DNA from: Flavobacterium collinsii
Lineage (GTDB): Bacteria; Bacteroidota; Bacteroidia; Flavobacteriales; Flavobacteriaceae
Direction: 5' to 3'
Assembly (NCBI RefSeq): GCF_902804485.1
Contig: NZ_CADCST010000132.1
Location: 1-64,000 of the forward strand
DNA length: 64,000 nt
Of the stretch, positions 8,083 to 18,038 are shown piece by piece (the first letter of the stretch is position 1; every line of letters begins with the position of its first letter). The notes beneath the pieces are model-generated. The model did no database searches, was not told where the DNA came from, and worked only from the letters and a program-made list of their open reading frames with translations. The translations under genes and the position numbers were made by a program.

Positions 8083-8116
8083 CAAAAAAAAAACCTGGCA
8101 ATACAATTGCCAGGTT
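8083..8116 (-). terminator. rho-independent terminator of the chitinase gene
   Basis: AACCTGGCAA (8092-8101) pairs with TTGCCAGGTT (8107-8116). On the minus strand the hairpin runs straight into a long T-tract (A-run 8083-8093). It is about 155 nt after the chitinase stop. This closes the chitin locus. Confidence 0.85.
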
Positions 8117-8272
8117 CATAATGCTCTCCTTCAGGTGAAAACCAAATAACAAATCACCTGAATTCGAAGCATTTATTCGAAATAAAAATTAGATTAAAAA
8201 ATAAATAACCAAACTCAATTTTAACCGTTCCAATATTCTATTTCTGTAATTTTCATTCTTCTATACTGATCT

Positions 8273-11200
8273 TTAGTTTAAAAAGTTCATTACTTTGAAT
8301 GATTTTTTATTTCCTGCTTTGTCCGTTACAATAACCACAAATAATTGTTTGATAGAAAAATTGTAGTTTTGAAGCAGTACTTCTTTATTATTTTGAACAT
8401 TTTTATGACTTATCAATGCCTGTCCAATAGTATTGAAAACCTCAACCTGAGCAATATCTCCAGTTTCACTAGAAACAGCTAATGCATCGTTTTTAAAATA
8501 AGCTACTGTACTGCTCTTTGCTTCGATTCCTTCAGGCAATGTTCTTGCGGCTGTAAGTCCTGCAAAATAAGCCGCATACGCTTTAGATAATTCAGCTGAA
8601 TTACCACAAGAAGAAAAATCCCAGTTTACAGACCAAGTCATTAAACCTCGTAAAGAAGGATACGGTCCGCCTGGCTGCATGGTGTAAGTTCTTCCTGAAA
8701 AAGTGGTTCCGGTTCTTAAATAATGCATTGCATTAATTCCTTCTGCCGGCGTTATAAAACCACTACCTGCTGCACTTGGACAAGCCGGTAATGCGATAAG
8801 AACTTTTGAGGCCGGTAAGCCATCATAACGCATTCCTGTAGTACCAATGTTATGTCCTTTTATAACCATATCCGTTAGGGCTGTTACCATGTTTGCTCTC
8901 TTAGCTGAACCATAGTACTGACCATCTAATCCGTTTTCTCCTCCTGTGTTATACAATTGTACCGCTAACAAATCCAATTCATTACGTAAGTTTTGAATGA
9001 TTGGCAAGAACGAACCAAAAGTATCATTATAGGTAGAATATCCTCCTTGTACGTATTGTGTTTCCGGAGCCGCAGTTAATAAAAACCCAGGGCCATAGTG
9101 CGCTTTTAATTCTTTGAAAGCATCTACCACGTTTTTTAATTTTGGATAAGCAGAAATACCCGCATAAGAAATATCTCTTAAACCTCCTGCACTAAAATTC
9201 ATCGATCCGCCTTCAAAATCGATATCGACTCCATCAAATTGATACTCGTCAATGATTGCTTTCAGACCATTAACAAAAATGTTTTTTTGATTTACATTCT
9301 CCAAAACAACATGACCATTTTGACCTCCAATAGAAACAATAACTGGAACGCCACTATCTCTTAAGGATTTTATATCATTTTTCAACAATTGCTTATTGAA
9401 AACTCCATTGGTCAAATATCTGGCATCATTTGTAGTTAATACTGGTGTATAACCATCACGGTTAACGGTTTCTACGAAAGCATAGTCCACTACGTTAAAC
9501 TTACTTCCCACCATTTGAGAAAAATATAAAAATGGAGCAGAACCATTTTCCCAGGAATGTGCGTATCCTAAAATAATTTTACCTGCTGGAAGCGGAATGA
9601 ATCTATTAGTGCCCACTGGAGCAATTTTAATGGTATTGTTTAATGTAGTTACACCAGATTTATTATCGGTTGCTTTGATTACAATCGGATAGTCCTGATA
9701 AGCAGCTGGTGTAAAATTATACGTATAGGTATTATTTGTACCTGCTGTCATATTGAATGTGCCTCCATTTATTGTAATAGTAACACCTGAAACCGATCCG
9801 TCACTATCAACAGCTGTAACCGAAATTGGCACAACCTGGAAAGAACTTTGAGTTACAGTAGTATTCGATGGCGAATTCCAGGTAACTACAGGTAAGGTAT
9901 TTGGGCAGTTTGCACCTGAACAATTTAATGCAAAATTATATGTTTTTGTATCTGTTGTTCCGTTTGATGCAGTAGCCGTAACAGTTAATGTATGACTAAC
10001 TGAAAACTGATTTGCTACCGGTGTCCAAATCGCTGTATAAGTTCCCGAAGAATTGGTAGCACTCAAGCTTTGTCCATTTAAACTAAAGGAAACAGATGAG
10101 ATTGTAGTGGCATCCGCAGCACTTAATCCAACAGTAGCAACAAAATTAATCGCAGACCCTAAATTTATAGCAATTGTCGGAGCTGTTGGCGCTGTAATGG
10201 TAACCACTGGTTTAGTCACAACCACCGCTTGTGTATTAAAATTGTAAACTTGCGGTGTCGTTGGCATTGCAAAATTTGCCAAATTATTTGGGTAATAATT
10301 AGTTCCATTATTCTCCCATCCATTCAGCTTTAAACTTAAAACTTGTGCATAACCTGCTACAACCGCGTTATCATAAGTGAAATTCCCCTGAGCATCTGAG
10401 GTTGCAATAACACTTTTCCATCCGTGTGTATTATCTGTCCAAGGTAAAACCAATTCTATTTTTGCTCCTGAAACAGCAGTAGTGCCATTTTTAACGGTTC
10501 CGCTTATTAGATTTGTGCTAACCAAATTTTGTGCAAAATCCAGTGTTTTATCCCCAGAATTCGTCGTTGAAACTGCTGACACAGGAACAAATACTAGATT
10601 TGTTTTGGCAGCCGTTACTTTATAATCAGATCCTGAAGCCAGATTTGCAAAAGAATAAGATCCGTCAGCAGCTGTAGTAGCCGTTAAAGTTGTTGTACCC
10701 GAAACAGCCGAAACCAGAGCACCTGAAACCGGAGTTGTTCCGTTTAAAACTTTTCCGTTTATGGCATAAGATGACGTTCTTGCAGTAGCACTCGTATTGA
10801 AGTTATAAACCTGTGGAGTTGCCGGAACAGCAAAACTAGTCAGATTATTTGGAAAATAATTAACGTCGTTATTTTGCCAAGCATTCAATTTCAAACTCGA
10901 AATAGTAGTATATCCGTCTACCACTGAATTGGCAAAGCTATAATTTCCTTGTGCATCTGTAGTCGCCAAAACACTTTTCCATCCGTGTGCATTGTCAGTC
11001 CAAGGTAAAATGATTTCTACTTTAGCTCCTGCAATCGGAACTGTACCATTTTTAACGGTTCCGCTAATTTTACTTGTTCCAACATTAAATTCGACAAAAT
11101 TTAAAGTTTTATCTGCTATCAAATTAGTATAAACGGTTGAAGCCGGAGTATAGGTTTTACCAGCCGCAGCAGCCGTTATGGTATAATTTCCTCCTGATGG

Positions 11201-13264
11201 TAAACTAAGACTATAACCGCTCGCAGTAGAAACTGCTGTAACAGTAGCTCCTGTAGAAGTTGCTGTAACAGTTACTCCTGAAGCTGGTGTAGTTCCGTTT
11301 AAAATTGTACCACTAACAGTATAATATACAATTGGAGAACCTTGCGTAAAGTTCAACGTTTTATTGCTATCTATCGCATTATATACTGTCGAAGCTGGTG
11401 TATAAGGAAAGCCTGTTTTGGCAGCTGTAACTGTAAAATTAAGTCCCGCGGTTAAACCTGTAATGCTATAAGCTCCCGTCGCATTAGAAACAGCAGTTAA
11501 AACAGTCGTACCGGAAGTTGCTGTAACTGTAACTCCCGAAATTGGCGTAGCTGGCGTAGTATTACTTAAAACCGTTCCACTCACAGTATACAAAGGTTGT
11601 GTTCCCTGAATCACTACACCAGTTTGGTTAGTCGTTACATTAGTTAAATTAACAGCTATAAAAGTATAAGCTGCCTTTAACGCTGTAAGGCTATAATTTT
11701 GACCAGATGTTAAATTATTGAATGTAAAATTCCCCGTTGCTGAAGTTACGGTTTGCAAAACTACATTACTGGCGTTGCGCAATTCAACTGTTACATCAGT
11801 CACTAAAGCAGTTCCATTTTTTACAGAGCCGGCAATGCTTACTGTTCCCGGAACAATACTTCCAAAAGAAGTATCTACCTGAGTTAAAAGTGAATTAGGG
11901 ATAGAGCCTCTGGTATCCTGAGATAATTCCCAAATCATACCACCAGCCAGATTTTTAGATTTGATGTACTGTACTTTTAAATCCATTGATTGTTTATCTT
12001 CATAACTGATAAACTGTTTCAAACTACTGTTGTACAAATAAGGAACTTTGGTCGTGTTATCAAAATACCTTACCCAACCTGCAGCAGCTGCCGTTGGCGT
12101 AACTAACATGGTATTTGGATCTAAAAAAGCATGCGAATTGGTAACCGGATTTCCAACCAGACCACAAATTTCGATACTGCCAGATTTCTCACAAGCTGCC
12201 GGCCCATCCCAGGTTCCTGTTGGATTTTGCGGATTTGTACAGCCTGCAACATTATATCTTGGTGCAGAAACAAATAACCCCGGAAGGTTTGGATTGGTTC
12301 CATTATTGGCAACGTTGTCAAATTTTTTGCCGTAAAAAGGCAATCCCATGATTAATTTATTGGCAGGAAAACCAACTACATTCAAATAGATGTTCGTCAA
12401 CTCATCAAGTGATTCTGACTGAGTTGCACCATATAATGGATCATTCGGGTTTCCGCTTCCATAGAGAGGAGCATTATAACATGTTTTATCATACCAGTTT
12501 CCGCCAAAATCATATCCAAAGTAAGTAATGTAATCACAGTACGTTGAAATATCTTCGGTCATTCCAAACTGTGCCCTGTTGTTTGGCCCTAAATATTGTT
12601 TAGGCACATTTCGAACATTGTTTCCGGCTGCAATAGTCACTAGTTTATTAGGCATTGCCTGACGCATGGCTTTTAATAAAAGTACCAGGTTTTTGTTGTC
12701 ATCCGGATGGTATTTTTGCGGAGGAACCGGGATTCCGTTCACAATTTCAGTACCGTCTGTTCCTCCCATAAGAGGATACTCCCAGTCGATATCAAATCCA
12801 TCAATAAACGGATAAGTGACAATGAAGTTTGCCATATCTGCAGCTAAAGCAGCTCTTGCCACCGAACTTGCGGCAATTGGAGAAAGATCCTGACCTTTAG
12901 TCCATCCTCCAACAGAGATTAAAATTTTTAAATGCGGATACTTTTCTTTCAACTTTTTCAAGTCATAAAAATTCCCTTTTACAGGAGCATCCCATGGAAT
13001 TCCGCCTTCCGTATGCTCATAATCAGCATAGGTATCCAAACATTTTAATTTTGTATTCTCCGGACGGGCAGGGTCAAAAGTTGTCCCGTAAAAAGAATAA
13101 TTCAAATGGGTTATCTTGCTCCCGTCTATCTTGGGAACATTGAAATCCCGGGCATAAATTGCCCATTGCGCATAATACCCTACTACTTTTTTACCGTGGG
13201 CTGGTTGGGCCGACGCAAGCAAGGGAAACAGTAACAAAAAGAGTAATCTGTAATAATGTTTCAT
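8273..13264 (-). CDS. chiA: two-domain GH18 chitinase ChiA with T9SS-type C-terminus
   Basis: About 1663 residues. The signal peptide (KHYYRLLFLLLFPLLASAQ) is followed by GH18 domain 1 (~22-465) with SVGG and the catalytic DGFDIDWE (~154-161). The central region (~470-1010) holds six carboxypeptidase-regulatory-like repeats, two of them with a PWTDN/HGWKSV core (~730-825 and ~920-1008). Two Ig-like domains follow (~1020-1215), then GH18 domain 2 (~1228-1570) with SIGG and DGVDIDFEG (~1343-1351), and a Por-type sorting tail. The layout matches the large ChiA secreted by the type IX system in F. johnsoniae. Start 13264 is chosen over 13303 because the signal peptide begins there. The ~500-bp gap upstream suggests its own promoter or processing. 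Confidence 0.93.
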   Translation of the reverse strand: MKHYYRLLFLLLFPLLASAQPAHGKKVVGYYAQWAIYARDFNVPKIDGSKITHLNYSFYGTTFDPARPENTKLKCLDTYADYEHTEGGIPWDAPVKGNFYDLKKLKEKYPHLKILISVGGWTKGQDLSPIAASSVARAALAADMANFIVTYPFIDGFDIDWEYPLMGGTDGTEIVNGIPVPPQKYHPDDNKNLVLLLKAMRQAMPNKLVTIAAGNNVRNVPKQYLGPNNRAQFGMTEDISTYCDYITYFGYDFGGNWYDKTCYNAPLYGSGNPNDPLYGATQSESLDELTNIYLNVVGFPANKLIMGLPFYGKKFDNVANNGTNPNLPGLFVSAPRYNVAGCTNPQNPTGTWDGPAACEKSGSIEICGLVGNPVTNSHAFLDPNTMLVTPTAAAAGWVRYFDNTTKVPYLYNSSLKQFISYEDKQSMDLKVQYIKSKNLAGGMIWELSQDTRGSIPNSLLTQVDTSFGSIVPGTVSIAGSVKNGTALVTDVTVELRNASNVVLQTVTSATGNFTFNNLTSGQNYSLTALKAAYTFIAVNLTNVTTNQTGVVIQGTQPLYTVSGTVLSNTTPATPISGVTVTATSGTTVLTAVSNATGAYSITGLTAGLNFTVTAAKTGFPYTPASTVYNAIDSNKTLNFTQGSPIVYYTVSGTILNGTTPASGVTVTATSTGATVTAVSTASGYSLSLPSGGNYTITAAAAGKTYTPASTVYTNLIADKTLNFVEFNVGTSKISGTVKNGTVPIAGAKVEIILPWTDNAHGWKSVLATTDAQGNYSFANSVVDGYTTISSLKLNAWQNNDVNYFPNNLTSFAVPATPQVYNFNTSATARTSSYAINGKVLNGTTPVSGALVSAVSGTTTLTATTAADGSYSFANLASGSDYKVTAAKTNLVFVPVSAVSTTNSGDKTLDFAQNLVSTNLISGTVKNGTTAVSGAKIELVLPWTDNTHGWKSVIATSDAQGNFTYDNAVVAGYAQVLSLKLNGWENNGTNYYPNNLANFAMPTTPQVYNFNTQAVVVTKPVVTITAPTAPTIAINLGSAINFVATVGLSAADATTISSVSFSLNGQSLSATNSSGTYTAIWTPVANQFSVSHTLTVTATASNGTTDTKTYNFALNCSGANCPNTLPVVTWNSPSNTTVTQSSFQVVPISVTAVDSDGSVSGVTITINGGTFNMTAGTNNTYTYNFTPAAYQDYPIVIKATDNKSGVTTLNNTIKIAPVGTNRFIPLPAGKIILGYAHSWENGSAPFLYFSQMVGSKFNVVDYAFVETVNRDGYTPVLTTNDARYLTNGVFNKQLLKNDIKSLRDSGVPVIVSIGGQNGHVVLENVNQKNIFVNGLKAIIDEYQFDGVDIDFEGGSMNFSAGGLRDISYAGISAYPKLKNVVDAFKELKAHYGPGFLLTAAPETQYVQGGYSTYNDTFGSFLPIIQNLRNELDLLAVQLYNTGGENGLDGQYYGSAKRANMVTALTDMVIKGHNIGTTGMRYDGLPASKVLIALPACPSAAGSGFITPAEGINAMHYLRTGTTFSGRTYTMQPGGPYPSLRGLMTWSVNWDFSSCGNSAELSKAYAAYFAGLTAARTLPEGIEAKSSTVAYFKNDALAVSSETGDIAQVEVFNTIGQALISHKNVQNNKEVLLQNYNFSIKQLFVVIVTDKAGNKKSFKVMNFLN

Positions 13265-13759
13265 AGTTAATAAATATTGGTTAATAGAAAATAAATATTC
13301 CAATTACAATACCTTACCCGCCAAAATGCAGCAAATAAATACAATAACCGGGGTTCAATACACCGCGAATAAAAAACATCGCGATACAGTGGATTTTTAA
13401 TTCATTACTTCTAAAAATAAATATTACTATTACTGATTCTAGCCATAATCGTTAGTGAATAGTAGTGACTGATATTTATTTAATTTTAAAAAAAATTAGT
13501 TTAAACACAGAAGATAAATTTGGGATTCATCAATCTAAATACTTTACTTTTTGTCATGTTTTGTTTTATGCGTCTTATTTGGTTTTTAAATGTTAATACT
13601 ATTTATGATGGTTATATTTTTATTATGATTGATTGTTTTTAAGTTAGAAAGACAGCCAAAATCACCATAATTATCTCTGCCAGAAGCCTCTGGCAGAGAC
13701 AATAAATTACTAAATAACGTGGTAAAAAAAACTTACTAAATACTAACTCAAACAAATCT
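13265..13759. other. gene-free spacer between GH20 and chitinase genes
   Basis: No convincing ORF. It holds a nested dyad (AAATAAATAT 13415-13424 with ATATTTATTT 13472-13481, enclosing ACTATT 13426-13431 with AATAGT 13458-13463) and a stable hairpin at 13674-13699. I found no TAnnTTTG box for the chitinase on the minus strand. Confidence 0.6.
13674..13699 (-). promoter_or_regulatory. intercistronic stem-loop after the GH20 gene
   Basis: TCTCTGCCAGA (13674-13684) pairs perfectly with TCTGGCAGAGA (13689-13699), an 11-bp stem with a 4-nt loop. No T-run follows on the minus strand. It may protect the 3' end of the upstream mRNA or attenuate read-through into the chitinase gene. Confidence 0.6.
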
Positions 13760-15826
13760 TTAAATTAATTTTTTGAAACTTTCATATACTGATAACTCAA
13801 CATCAGCGTGGTCTTTACTGTTACATTGCTCAATTAAATTTTTCAGATCCTCTCCTTTTAAAGTTGATTTATTATCTAAAACGAGTAATAATTCCTGCGA
13901 TGCATCATTCAACTTTTTAGACAAAGGCAAGATGTGCTGTATTAATGGTGCATTAGCACTTAATTCAACCAGTCCTTTGTTAACAGCGATCCATTTGTTT
14001 AAAAATGCCGCTACTTTTGCTTTATTATCCGGAGTTTTATTTGCTAGATATTGTGCTACTGCAGCATCAAAAGCTAAAGAGTCTTTGGCATCCGGTGTAC
14101 AGGCATCTGCAAAAAGGGTTAACGGAGAATACATTTGATATTCAGTTCCTCCTTTGTTTCGTTTATACCCTTTTAAAGGTTCGCAAACATTTGTAAAATC
14201 TTCTACAAAATTAATGTTCTGATTGTTCGAGATGTTTCTCAGAATCACGTCCTTATTACGAATGTGTGTTATTCCAAGCTCTTCCAATCTGAAAGAAACT
14301 ACATCAAGACGTTTGCGCATGCTCTCCAAATCTGTAATATCTTCAGCCGACCAAAGTCTTTCAGCGATCGCAGCTGTTCTTGGCCAAAGTCTTGAATCGA
14401 TTGTTGATGACGATACAAGTTCTGTCCACATTGTTGCTTCACCTCCTAATACTCTTGCTTTTTCTTCGGTGGTTAAATTTGCTCCTTTTGGCATTGGATC
14501 ATTTAAATAATGACTCGCAACCGGATACATTAAATCAACATAATATCCATTGGACATTACTGTTTTATACCCTTTTTTTACTGATTCAATTAAAGACTGA
14601 CCTGCTACTACTCCTTCATTAGGGCCTCTCCAGGCATGAATAATCGCATCTTTTGACATATTCTTGGTCAAAATTTCTTCCCAGCCCATTAACTGTTTCC
14701 CATGTTTCTTAAGCATTGGAATTAATTTCATGGTGAAATAAGTCTGTAACTCATGATTGGTCGTTAACTGATTTTTCTTTTTGAATTCCTGAATTTTTGG
14801 ATTTGAATCCCAGTCCTTCCCTTCATTTTCATCTCCACCAATATGAAAATAAGCACCTGGGAATAATGGACAAACCTCATCAAAAAGTTCACTTAATAAT
14901 TGATATGTTTTAGGATTTGAAGGATCTAATGTTGGTGAAAAAATACCAGCATTTCTTTCAATTCCATAGGTCGCAATTGCTGTTCCCTGAATATTTTTTT
15001 CAGAAGTCCCCCCTGTCAGTGTAATCACTTTGCTTCCTATTTCCGGGTAAGCCGTAAGTATTGCAGATGCATGACCAGGAACATCTATTTCCGGAACGAT
15101 CAAAATACCGCGCTCATCAGCATATTTTACGATATTTTTAATCTCCTCTTGTGTGTAATACATTCCATCCGAAGCTTTTTCAATTAGTTTTGGATGTTTT
15201 TTCATTTCAATTCTCCATCCCTGATCGTCTACTAAATGCCAGTGAAGGACATTCATTTTCGTAGCTGCCAAGGCATCAATGTTTCTTTTGATCACATCTA
15301 CCGGCTGAAAATGTCTGGCAGCATCGACCATCAAACCTCTCCACGTAAATCTTGGGAAGTCTGAGATTTTTGATACAGGAAAATAAAATGAGTTGTTATT
15401 ATTCTGCATTATTTGCAATAAGGTTTCAAGACCGTGCAGCGCTCCTAAATCACTTGTTGCATTTATTGTAATTTTGTTTTGTTTGATATCTAAATGATAG
15501 CTTTCGTCTTCGTACAAACCAATTTTTCCGCTCTTGGTGCAATTGATTTGAAGCTCGGCTGTAGGAACTTCATTTAGTTTGGTAATAAATCCTTGTTCGA
15601 AAAAAATACCGGTTCTACCATCTAATCGGCGCAAAAAGCGAGTTACTCCTCCAAAAATTCGGGGATTTGGGTTTCCGGTGATGTTTACTTTAAAATTTTT
15701 AGTTAAAGCAAAATTGCCATCGCTTAAAACAACACTTTGAGGCCAAGGCATAAGGTTTAGCTGCTCTTTTTGAACCTGAGCACTAGCTGTTACACCTGCT
15801 AATAGTAGGACTAATAAATATTTCAT
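13760..15826 (-). CDS. GH20 beta-N-acetylhexosaminidase
   Basis: About 688 residues. A signal peptide (MKYLLVLLLAGVTASAQ) precedes an N-terminal GH20b domain (~25-150) and the GH20 barrel (~155-500). The barrel contains WRGLMVDAARHF, WHLVDDQGWR and the catalytic HIGGDEN, where Asp-Glu near residue 328 polarises the acetamido group and donates the proton. A ~150-residue helical C-terminal region follows. It should release GlcNAc from chitobiose and longer products of ChiA, probably in the periplasm since no sorting domain is evident. The start at 15826 is preferred over 15886 because of the signal peptide. It lies 158 nt after the nagB fusion gene, separated by an inverted repeat. Confidence 0.93.
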   Translation of the reverse strand: MKYLLVLLLAGVTASAQVQKEQLNLMPWPQSVVLSDGNFALTKNFKVNITGNPNPRIFGGVTRFLRRLDGRTGIFFEQGFITKLNEVPTAELQINCTKSGKIGLYEDESYHLDIKQNKITINATSDLGALHGLETLLQIMQNNNNSFYFPVSKISDFPRFTWRGLMVDAARHFQPVDVIKRNIDALAATKMNVLHWHLVDDQGWRIEMKKHPKLIEKASDGMYYTQEEIKNIVKYADERGILIVPEIDVPGHASAILTAYPEIGSKVITLTGGTSEKNIQGTAIATYGIERNAGIFSPTLDPSNPKTYQLLSELFDEVCPLFPGAYFHIGGDENEGKDWDSNPKIQEFKKKNQLTTNHELQTYFTMKLIPMLKKHGKQLMGWEEILTKNMSKDAIIHAWRGPNEGVVAGQSLIESVKKGYKTVMSNGYYVDLMYPVASHYLNDPMPKGANLTTEEKARVLGGEATMWTELVSSSTIDSRLWPRTAAIAERLWSAEDITDLESMRKRLDVVSFRLEELGITHIRNKDVILRNISNNQNINFVEDFTNVCEPLKGYKRNKGGTEYQMYSPLTLFADACTPDAKDSLAFDAAVAQYLANKTPDNKAKVAAFLNKWIAVNKGLVELSANAPLIQHILPLSKKLNDASQELLLVLDNKSTLKGEDLKNLIEQCNSKDHADVELSVYESFKKLI

Positions 15827-15882
15827 TTTTAATGTTTTTGGAAAGATGTTGCCTGAGACAACATTAATAATAAATAAAAGAA

Positions 15883-15946
15883 ACAAAATTCAGAAGGATT
15901 TCTATTGAACCCTCACTACTCCTAATGAAATCAATCTGAATTTTGT
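15883..15946 (-). promoter_or_regulatory. intercistronic inverted repeat between nagB fusion and GH20 genes
   Basis: ACAAAATTCAGA (15883-15894) pairs perfectly with TCTGAATTTTGT (15935-15946), with 40 nt between the arms. No T-run follows. It is the second of three stem-loops in this operon. Confidence 0.55.
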
Positions 15947-15984
15947 AATGTAATCCGCTCTCACCCGGATCTTATAATCTAATT

Positions 15985-17922
15985 TTAATAATCAAAACGT
16001 TTAAAAGCTTCAATTGCTTCGTATTCTGCTAGTCCTAATTCATCGTATAAAACGGCTGTATTTTTGTTACGGTCTTCGGCTCTCACCCAGAATTCTCTCG
16101 AGTCATTACCCTGAAACATTACCCGGTCTTTTTGAGACTGATGGTACAAAATTGCGTGACGTTTTAACAATACTTCTGATGGAGAAAGCGGAACGGCCAT
16201 ATCAATTTCATGAATGTCCCATTCGTGCCATGCACCTCGATACAACCATAACCAGCAATCGTCCATGTATTTTTGCGGTTTTAGTTCTTTCATTGCGGCA
16301 AAGATGGCATTCAGACAAACTTCGTGTGTTCCGTGCGGGTCAGCCAAATCTCCTGCTGCAAATACCTGATGCGGTTTGATTTGTGCGATGATCTCTTTTA
16401 CAATAGCGATGTCCTCAGCACCCAATGGATTTTTTTTCACCTGTCCGGTTTCATAAAACGGAAGATCTAAAAAGTGCGTATTCTCATCTTTTAATCCAAT
16501 GTATCTTGTTGCCGCGTAGGATTCTCTTCTTCGAATGAGTCCTTTTAATTTGCGAACTTGCAAAGAATCAATTTGGTTTTCAGACTTGCTATTCAAAAAT
16601 TCAATGACAGCTTTAAAGTCGATTCCCGAGGCAGAATCACCAAGAAAATCTTTAGCCACTTCGGCAAATTTCAATGCCTCGTCGTCTGTAACGGCTATAT
16701 TTCCGGAGGTTTGATATACAACATGTACATCGTGACCTTGTTTTATCAGTTTTGAAAAAGTTCCTCCCATAGAAATCACATCATCATCCGGATGTGGACT
16801 AAAAAGAATCACTCGTTTTTTTGAAGGATTGGCTCTTTCAGGACGATGCGAATCGTCGGTATTGGGTTTTCCACCCGGCCATCCTGTGATGGTATGCTGC
16901 AAGACGTTGAACATATTGATGTTCAAATCATAAGCAGAACCTTCCTGCGCCAAAAGATCAGACATTCCGTTGTTGTTGTAATCTCTGTCGGTTAATTTTA
17001 AGATAGATTGTTTTGTTTTTTGGCACAACCAAACAATCGCTTTGCTTTTTAATTCCTGTGTCCAGATGCATTCTCCTACTAACCAAGGCGTTTTGAAACG
17101 CGTTAATTCTGATGCTGCTGACTGGTCTAATACAAATGTAGCATTGGCATGATTTTGTAAAAAAGTAGCCGGAACTTCTGAACTGATATCTCCTTGAATA
17201 GTTCTCTTGATGATATCGGCTTTGTTTTGTCCCCAGGCCATCAGCACAATTCGCTTTGATCTCATGATAGTAGAAACTCCCATGGTGATCGCTCTTTTAG
17301 GAACATTGTCGATCCCATTAAAATCTGAAGAAGCATCGACTCTCGTAATATGATCCAGTGTAATAATTCTGGTTCCGGAGTTGATGTGGGATCCCGGTTC
17401 ATTGAAACCTACGTGACCCGTACGACCAATTCCTAATAATTGAAAGTCAAGACCTCCTGCATTTTTAATATTCATTTCGTAATCGATGCAGTATTGATTA
17501 AGTTCTTCAATGGCAACGGTTCCGTCGGGAATATTTACATTCTCGGGTTTGATATCAATATGATTAAAAAGATGCTGGTGCATGAAATAATGATAGCTCT
17601 GATTGTTCTCTTTGCTCATCGGATAATATTCATCCAGATTAAAAGTGATTACATTGCTAAAACTTAAACCTTCTTCTCTGTGCATTCTCACTAATTCTTC
17701 ATAAACTTTGATAGGAGAAGAACCTGTGGCTAAACCTAATACGCAAGATTTATTCTTTTCTTGTTTAGAGCGGATCAATTGCGCGATTTCCTGTGCTACA
17801 ATTACCGAAGCTTCTGCAGAGTTCCTGAAAATTTCATTGTGGATTTTTTCAAATCGTGTCTCTTCAAACTTCCCCGCGCTTTTATAGCTGATATCAGGTT
17901 TTATTTCTAAAGCACTTTTCAT
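15985..17922 (-). CDS. nagB: glucosamine-6-phosphate deaminase fused to a PIG-L deacetylase domain
   Basis: About 645 residues, cytoplasmic. The NagB half (~30-290) shows LGLATGSSP, FNLDEYY, GIGRTGHVGFNEPGS and MGVSTIM, typical of glucosamine-6-phosphate deaminase, which yields fructose 6-phosphate and ammonia. The C-terminal half (~365-570) is PIG-L/LmbE-like, with HPDDD (~375) and DPHGTHE (~525) as likely zinc ligands. Such domains deacetylate GlcNAc groups, so one protein might deacetylate and deaminate; this is inference. Such fusions are known in Bacteroidota. The start at 17922 follows AAAAGAAATG; the in-frame start at 17985 lies in an untranslated stem-loop region. There is no separate nagA in the window. 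Confidence 0.93.
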   Translation of the reverse strand: MKSALEIKPDISYKSAGKFEETRFEKIHNEIFRNSAEASVIVAQEIAQLIRSKQEKNKSCVLGLATGSSPIKVYEELVRMHREEGLSFSNVITFNLDEYYPMSKENNQSYHYFMHQHLFNHIDIKPENVNIPDGTVAIEELNQYCIDYEMNIKNAGGLDFQLLGIGRTGHVGFNEPGSHINSGTRIITLDHITRVDASSDFNGIDNVPKRAITMGVSTIMRSKRIVLMAWGQNKADIIKRTIQGDISSEVPATFLQNHANATFVLDQSAASELTRFKTPWLVGECIWTQELKSKAIVWLCQKTKQSILKLTDRDYNNNGMSDLLAQEGSAYDLNINMFNVLQHTITGWPGGKPNTDDSHRPERANPSKKRVILFSPHPDDDVISMGGTFSKLIKQGHDVHVVYQTSGNIAVTDDEALKFAEVAKDFLGDSASGIDFKAVIEFLNSKSENQIDSLQVRKLKGLIRRRESYAATRYIGLKDENTHFLDLPFYETGQVKKNPLGAEDIAIVKEIIAQIKPHQVFAAGDLADPHGTHEVCLNAIFAAMKELKPQKYMDDCWLWLYRGAWHEWDIHEIDMAVPLSPSEVLLKRHAILYHQSQKDRVMFQGNDSREFWVRAEDRNKNTAVLYDELGLAEYEAIEAFKRFDY

Positions 17923-17960
17923 TTCTTTTCTTTTTATAATAATTACAATTTTGGTTTTTG

Positions 17961-17996
17961 AAATGGTATAAGCAACCTTAGTCACTTATACCATTT
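17961..17996 (-). promoter_or_regulatory. intercistronic stem-loop between susD and nagB fusion genes
   Basis: AAATGGTATAAG (17961-17972) pairs perfectly with CTTATACCATTT (17985-17996), a 12-bp stem with a 12-nt loop and no T-run. It lies about 40 nt after the susD stop and may stabilise the upstream susCD mRNA. Confidence 0.6.
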
Positions 17997-18038
17997 ACTA
18001 ACCAAACTTAAATTCTTTTAATTCTTGGATTTATTTTT

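Noticed and set aside
10053..12335. Plus-strand ORFs of 64 and 95 aa inside chiA
   Set aside because: Antisense shadows of repetitive Thr/Ala/Val coding sequence; no start signals or neighbours.
13326..13405. 24-codon ORF upstream of chiA
   Set aside because: No start signal and no resemblance to a leader peptide.
13773..14138. 121-aa plus-strand ORF opposite the GH20 gene
   Set aside because: Fully antisense to a well-supported gene.
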